Origin: Troglohyphantes excavatus
Lineage: Eukaryota > Arthropoda > Arachnida > Araneae > Linyphiidae
NCBI GenBank assembly: GCA_963932185.1
Contig: OZ010673.1
Span: forward strand, 60,191,897-60,255,896
Length of the DNA: 64,000 nt
Direction: 5' to 3'
The first letter of the stretch is position 1. Each line of letters begins with the position of its first letter. This document shows positions 58,997 through 64,000 of this stretch, piece after piece. The notes beneath the pieces were generated by a model, which was given only the letters and a program-made list of their open reading frames with translations, had not been told where the DNA came from and did not search any database. A program made the position numbers and the translations under genes.

Positions 58997-61900
58997 ATGG
59001 CAGGAAGACGTTTCAATCTGACGCGATTTGGTATATTTTCAGTAATTATGCTTTGCGAAGTTCATGTTTCAGCGGGATTCGAGGTGAGCACTCAGCAGTT
59101 CCACTTCTTGTTCGAAGACAAGGTCCACGACAAGTGGATCCTGCAGAGTTACGAGGACACCCACCTGGTGACCTGCCTCCAGGAGTGCAGGCGGGACGAG
59201 AAGTGCAGCGGCCTCGCCCTGGGCCCGCTGAAGGACGACTACCAGAGGACTTGCCACACGCTCTGGGACATCAGCGAAAAGGACTGCGAAGACAACGATG
59301 AAGAGTGCGACATGAAGGGGTTCCAAGTGTATGATGTAAGTATAATGCTAATATAACTATTAACCCTTTTCGGTCATTTGATTTGATTAGGGTCTAGTTC
59401 AAGTTAATTAGAGATCCAAGCACATCTACACTGTAAAAAGAAGGTACTTAAAAATGAGTACCTGAACATACTCGGTTTTCTTTGAATAGAATTGCATCAT
59501 AAATGAACGATGACGTACTCAGATTTAAGTAACCGTACTTTCCCAAAAATGAGCAGTGTGATTTAATATTGCTAATCTCGGCTTCTGTTCAAGCCATCTT
59601 AACAAAGCGATGTAACAAACTTAAAATAGGTGTTCAGAAGATGGTTTTCCACATTATTTGATGTCGTTTGCTTAAATGGAAACTGATTTATTAGTAATGA
59701 GCATTTAGTTCCCAATTATCTTACTTCCCATTCTTTTGGCACACCTAACATTTCTGTTGTTTATAACTTCTTTATCTACAAGTTTATATCTTCAAATCGC
59801 TAAAGTCGTTCAAGTTTGATTGGTTGTAATTGTTGATCTTCATTGAAAGTGATTTATGAAGGCAGCCTATGTAGGCAAGCAACTGTTCTTTTTTACTTAT
59901 GGTACTAATTTTTGAGTACCTGTCTTTTTCAAAAATGAAACTTATGTATTCGGAGCTATGATAAGAATGGAATGAAATCAGTATATTTTACTTATTTTTT
60001 GAGTACCTATTTTTAACAGTGTATAAGCAAGAAAATCAAACTCATCCAGTGTACCAGTTCAATGAAATGTCCAGTACTATTTGAAAGTGAACTGCAAAAG
60101 GTCATTAAAGTTCTTAATATTGGCAGCTGAAATGCCGTTTCTCGGTTTTGATTCCAGGTATTTCTACTGTTAAAAATGCATTCTCATGTTCGGCGAAACT
60201 TTCGTCACTTTTCAAGAAACAGGCGCCTGCTATATGCTCCGATTAAGTATTTCGCCAAACTCTGAAGAAATTCATTTTGTTGTTATTTTTTAACGAAATT
60301 AATTTAATCAAAAATGAGGACGATTTTAAATAATATAATAATTCAATAAAGACAGGCTGATTGGAAACGCGGATCTCTCGTTTCAGATTCCAACACTCTA
60401 TCCACTCGTCCAAGAAGAGTCGCTTTTGTATTATAACAATATAACTATAAGTAGTATACAATGACCCAGAAAAAGGAACCTAAGTAAATGACTAAATGAG
60501 TATTTCGTTAAAAGTCACGTGATTCAATGACGAAACGATTGTGTCAAATACAACGAAAGTAAGATAAAAACTCGTCTTATAGAACATTGCGTTAAGAAAT
60601 TTAAAATACAAATGCAACGTTAAAATATGCAATAAAAGTCCGGAATAATCCGGACATGTTTCGGGAGATACATCACCCTTCATCAGCGGAAAATGCAAAG
60701 TCTGTGTGTAATGAAATATAAATAAACCCAAGCAATCTAAAATGTTGCCAAAGACCAAAAAGCTAAAAACTATTACAAACGGTTGGAGTTAACTATTGTG
60801 TGCCAACAAGCGGGAAACATTGGGACCGCAAACGTTTCATTGACAACCGAATCAATATTGCTAAAAATATGAAACGCCTCCAGGAAGTCAAGTTCAACTG
60901 GAGGTTTGCAAATTAAATGTGAGTTAGAAAAATTAAATATATGACCATGTTCCCAAGAGTGCTTGGCAATGGAGGACTTCTTTATTTCTTGTTTAACAGT
61001 ATGTGCTTGGTGCTCCTTGATACGAAATCTTAATGCTCTCTTTGTTTGACCAATATATGACATGCCACATTGACATGAAATACTGTATATGCCCCAGTTA
61101 TTAAGATCGTCAATAGGGTCTTTAAGTTGTGTGAACGTGATCTTATTGATAGGTGAAAAAATGGAACGTATGTCGAACCTACCGAGAATTTTAGAAATTT
61201 GATGGCTGATCTGGGGATAATATGGTAAAACAACTAAAGACTTAGAACGCTCAGATAGACTAGCATTTTTAAATGGATTTTTAAGTTTATGTAGGGCCTT
61301 ATCAACGACGTTGGTTGAGAAACCTCGATCAACGGCGACGGCTCTCAAATAATTAAGTTCAGTCTGGAGTGAATCGGGTGTAGAACAGATGTTAAGAGCA
61401 CGATTAACAAAAGTGTAAAATGCAGCCATTTTTTGTTGTATAGGGTGGCAGGACTTAAAATGAGGGGGCAAAGAAACTGCGAAGGGTTTTCTATATACGG
61501 TGGTGGATAAATGGTCATCTTTACGAGTAATTAAAACATCAAGGAAAGGAAGAGTATTGTTAGATTCGGATTATGCAGTGAATTGTATTTTAGGATCTAT
61601 GGAATTTAATACAGGGAGAATCCCGTCAACTTCTCCGGTGGAGTTGTTTAATAGGGCGAAAGTGTCATCAACATAGCGGATCCAAAGGGGAAATTTAATA
61701 ATGGTGAAAAGTTTTTCTTCAAAATAATCCATATATATATATCACTGAGTATGGGTGAAAGAGGGCTTCCCATAGCCAAACCCTCCGTTTGTCTATAAAA
61801 ATTACCTTCAAATACAAAAGTGGTTTGCCGAAGACAAGTCTTTGTAAAAGAAATCAAATCATCTATTTCAAATTGTGTGAAATGAAAAACTCTGAGGCGA

Positions 61901-64000
61901 CCTTCAAGGCACTCTAATGCGCCTTGAATAGGAACGTTGGTAAATAAAGATTTTACATCGAAAGACACCATGTGGAGCACTCCAAATGGTGTCTTTCGAT
62001 GTAATAATTCTCAAAAATGAGAGTGTTATTTCTGTGAACGCAACTATCGAACATGTAAATTAACCAGTGTTCACTCTAGAAATAAAAAGGGGCAGGGCGC
62101 TGTTGGCAGTAAAAGGGCACCCCATTTTTGAGAAGGCATTTCTTGTTTTTAAAAGGGCACATTTAAAAAAAATGTTTTGTGTGGGCATGGCCACACATTG
62201 ACACATCGGACCCGTGACCAAACAAAAAAAAAGTTCCGATTTGTTGATTGCTGAGCCAGAGCTGAATATTGGGCTATTGTTAAAGGTTCGGGCCTATCTC
62301 GAAGGAAAGACCCGTACAAAATTGATGTCTCTATACGAAAATATTATTTGAATTCTAAAATTTGACATTTTAAAATTATTGTTGACAATAAAAAGCAATT
62401 CTGTAAGTTGGAATCGGATCCCTTACAAAACTGATAAAAAGGCTACTTAAATCCAAAATTTGGTAATAAAATGCTCATTCTTGCAAACTAATCCCTACCT
62501 ATTCCCAAAACATATTCTCTTTAAAAAAAACTTAGACTTTCATATGCGGGCACAGGCAACCAATAGGATTTTTGGAATGCCCCGTGCTCAAAATTACGGC
62601 GGAATCATCGCGATTTCACAACACGCATAGTTATAATCGGGTTTGTTTTTCTACTGTCATAATTCACTTAATTCCAATTTACACACAATTTTTTAAAGAC
62701 AACTAGGGACGCAATGATGCTTGTGCTTGACCGAAAAGGGCAAGAAGGGCGAAATGTTTTCAAAAGAGGGCGGCATTTTTGAAAAAAAGGGGCACGAGGG
62801 CGCTATCGAGATGAAAAAAGGGCGGGCAGGGCGGACCGCCCTTCAAAAAACACCTAGAGTGAACACTGAATTAACTATTTAGATGCATGCAACTGGAAAA
62901 CTGAAATTGTATCCCTTCACTGAGCAACTTTTAGTTGCACCAAACATTCTTTCTTTCGCTGTAATTCAACTTCACCAGAATGGGCATTGGTTCTCATTTA
63001 TCTAAGATAGAAAGGAAACACTTTATTAAAGTTTTTATAAATTTAGTGTTAATATTTCTACAGATGAAATAAAATCTTTAAAAATCTAAACTTTTGTATA
63101 ACAGCATATGTATGGCAGAGTCAATGTCATAGTTCCGTACTGTAGACACAACGTCATTGATGGGGCCTGTCTCGTAAAAATAGTATCTTAAAAATTAAAA
63201 ACATGGCATATTAAGTTTATTATTCATCTGAAAGTTACGAAATTATTTAATGGTTTCGGAAAAATTGCCCAGAAGTTAAAATTTAGCTTGACGTTAGGGA
63301 GTTCCCGGGTCTTTCCTTTGAGATAGGCCCCGAACCGTTGCCACTGTGCAGCTATAGTGCGACATTAATTAACCAACCAACCAACCTTGACGTTAGGGAT
63401 AATTAATAAATAATATTTAAACAACCTAAAATTTTTATGGATATGTGATAGTTCTCGAATAATGATTATTGTAGTCTAAATCCATTAAAATTAAGTTATT
63501 TAAGTATAATAAAAATGTATAAAGTACTAATATTTGCCTGAGAAATGTTATACAATTTTCTAAATGTAAAAAGCGATTTTGTAGATGTCGAAGCCAATGA
63601 CAACTTCAACTACACAAGCTATCACAACCAGCACCACAGAAGCTATAACCACAACAACTGAAGAACCAACGACTACTACAAATGAATCTCCTACTACAAC
63701 TACAACAGATACTCCAACGACAACTACAACTGAATATCCATTGACCACTACGACTGAGGCTGAAACGACCACTACCACTGAGACTCTAACAACAACAACG
63801 ACTAAAGCTCCGACTACAACAACAACCACCACCGAGGCTCCAACAACTACTACGACAGAGGCTCCAACAACCACCACAACTGAAGTTCCGACTACAACAA
63901 CCACCGAAGCTCCAACGACCACAACCACAGAGGCTCCAACGACCACAACAACTGAAACTCCAACGACCACAACAACGGAAGCACCAACGACCACAACAAC
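58997..64000 (+). CDS. secreted six-cysteine (PAN-like) protein with Thr-rich mucin tail, partial
   Basis: Exon 1, 58997-59335 (113 codons, phase 0, donor GTAAGT), encodes a signal peptide (LTRFGIFSVIMLCEVHVSAG) and a six-cysteine domain. The domain has C-x3-C-x5-C in VTCLQECRRDEKCSGLAL, then RTCHTL and two more cysteines, paralogous to the exon at 25020. Exon 2 would start at 63585 after GATTTTGTAG, in phase 0 (MSKPMTTSTT), and continues to the window edge as Thr-rich repeats TTTTTEAP with variants. This is a mucin-like, heavily O-glycosylated stretch. The join is inferred from phase and order; the acceptor is weak and the 4.2-kb intron holds other elements. Exon 1 is notably GC-rich at third positions compared with its surroundings. 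Expected to be extracellular. The end of the gene lies beyond the window. Confidence 0.6.
59429..60021. mobile_element. CACTGTTAAAAA-ended MITE, 593 bp, TA-flanked
   Basis: It starts CACTGTAAAAAGAAGGTACT and ends ATTTTTAACAGTG, with TA directly outside both ends, so the family uses a TA target as Tc1/mariner elements do. Subterminal TACTTAAAAATGAGTACCTG is itself palindromic. Confidence 0.75.
60170..60545. repeat. dispersed repeat with tRNA-like core, copy 3
   Basis: Contains GGCGCCTGCTATATGCTCCG, the tRNA-like core (minus strand GACGAGTGGATAGAGTG) and one terminal unit CGTTAAAAGTCACGTGATTC + AATGACGAAACGATTG. It abuts the 3' end of the Penelope-like element. Confidence 0.6.
60546..62003 (-). 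mobile_element. decayed Penelope-like retrotransposon
   Basis: On the minus strand, 61980-61648 encodes part of a reverse transcriptase: FDVKSLFTNVPI, then GLAMGSPLSPILSDIY. The catalytic RYVDD follows in another frame (about 61690), then a TAA, then a frame running into 61471-60773. That last part ends with a GIY-YIG endonuclease domain (WGIYSISCQCGMSYIGQTKR, then RFRIKEHQ), the domain order of Penelope-like elements. The 3' region has TCATCGCTGATGAAGGGTGA-like and CCCGAAACATGTCCGG sequences usual for them. Frameshifts and stops make it inactive; the 5' part is missing and the 5' edge carries a short inverted copy of itself. Confidence 0.9.
62065..62868. mobile_element. hAT-like non-autonomous element, 804 bp
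   Basis: Same 15-bp ends CAGTGTTCACTCTAG as 1362-2185 but in inverted orientation, flanked by the direct repeat AATTAAC. It lies in the intron of the PAN-mucin gene. Confidence 0.8.
63304..63372. repeat. solo fragment shared with the interior of the CAGTGTTC elements
   Basis: GGGTCTTTCCTTTGAGATAG, CCCCGAAC and GCAGCTATAGTGCGACATTA match 1933-2005 and the reverse complement of 62240-62330. Outside the elements this stands alone, followed by AACC repeats. It may be an older short interspersed repeat captured by the larger element. Confidence 0.55.

Noticed and set aside
59053..59326. Two alternative frames (plus and minus) over the six-cysteine exon
   Set aside because: They are open only because the exon is GC-rich; the frame with signal peptide, conserved cysteines and matching splice phase is the real one.
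63560..63994. Minus-strand open frame of Val/Gly-rich repeats (VVVVVGAS)
   Set aside because: It is the antisense of the plus-strand Thr-rich mucin repeat, which has an in-phase acceptor and the right gene order. Codon repeats keep the opposite strand open automatically.

Overview
This is an AT-rich, intron-rich, repeat-dense piece of an animal nuclear genome. An insect-type gustatory receptor gene, a dystrophin-superfamily gene with GT-AG introns, a Penelope-like retroelement and many hAT, piggyBac and Tc1/pogo-type non-autonomous transposons point to an arthropod. I lean towards an arachnid, probably a spider. That is inference: the Penelope element, the style of the receptor and two short dispersed repeats (48710-48795 and 63304-63372) resemble sequences I associate with spiders, but nothing here proves it.

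Layout. At 799-1095 on the minus strand is one phase 1-1 exon encoding a fibronectin type III domain; the rest of that gene was not found. From 4219 to 18652 on the plus strand runs a complete 16-exon gene of the dystrophin/dystrobrevin/dystrotelin superfamily (714 codons; EF-hand region, ZZ zinc finger, long Ser/Thr-rich linker, C-terminal helices). Its introns hold six recognisable transposons or remnants. From 18653 to 25019 there are 3' flanking sequence, one hAT MITE and a dispersed repeat. At 25020 starts a small secreted six-cysteine (PAN/apple-like) protein. Its 4.7-kb intron contains a palindromic transposon whose 217-bp monomer has been amplified into an eight-copy array (28081-29820). 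At 30290-34830 a tandem duplication carries two TATA-box genes for 62-residue secreted peptides with a His-rich, KR-ending propeptide. At 40318-48190 a second tandem duplication, each unit opening with a 22-bp minisatellite, carries two TATA-box genes for 42-residue secreted peptides with a probable C-terminal amide. At 53683-54698 is a frameshifted gustatory receptor gene. At 58997 starts a paralogue of the six-cysteine protein whose next exon is a Thr-rich mucin repeat (63585 to the window edge); its intron holds a decayed Penelope-like element and two MITEs.

How it fits together. Apart from the dystrophin-like and receptor genes, the coding content is small secreted proteins in duplicated pairs: two His-rich peptides, two amphipathic peptides and two six-cysteine proteins. 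All look like extracellular effectors (defence, venom, silk/cuticle or signalling; the sequence cannot say which). The duplications have been remodelled by transposons, and in one case the paralogous copy preserves the empty insertion site. Three tandem arrays (217, 34 and 22 bp) occur, and two of them demonstrably grew from a single monomer that is part of a dispersed transposon-like repeat elsewhere in the window.
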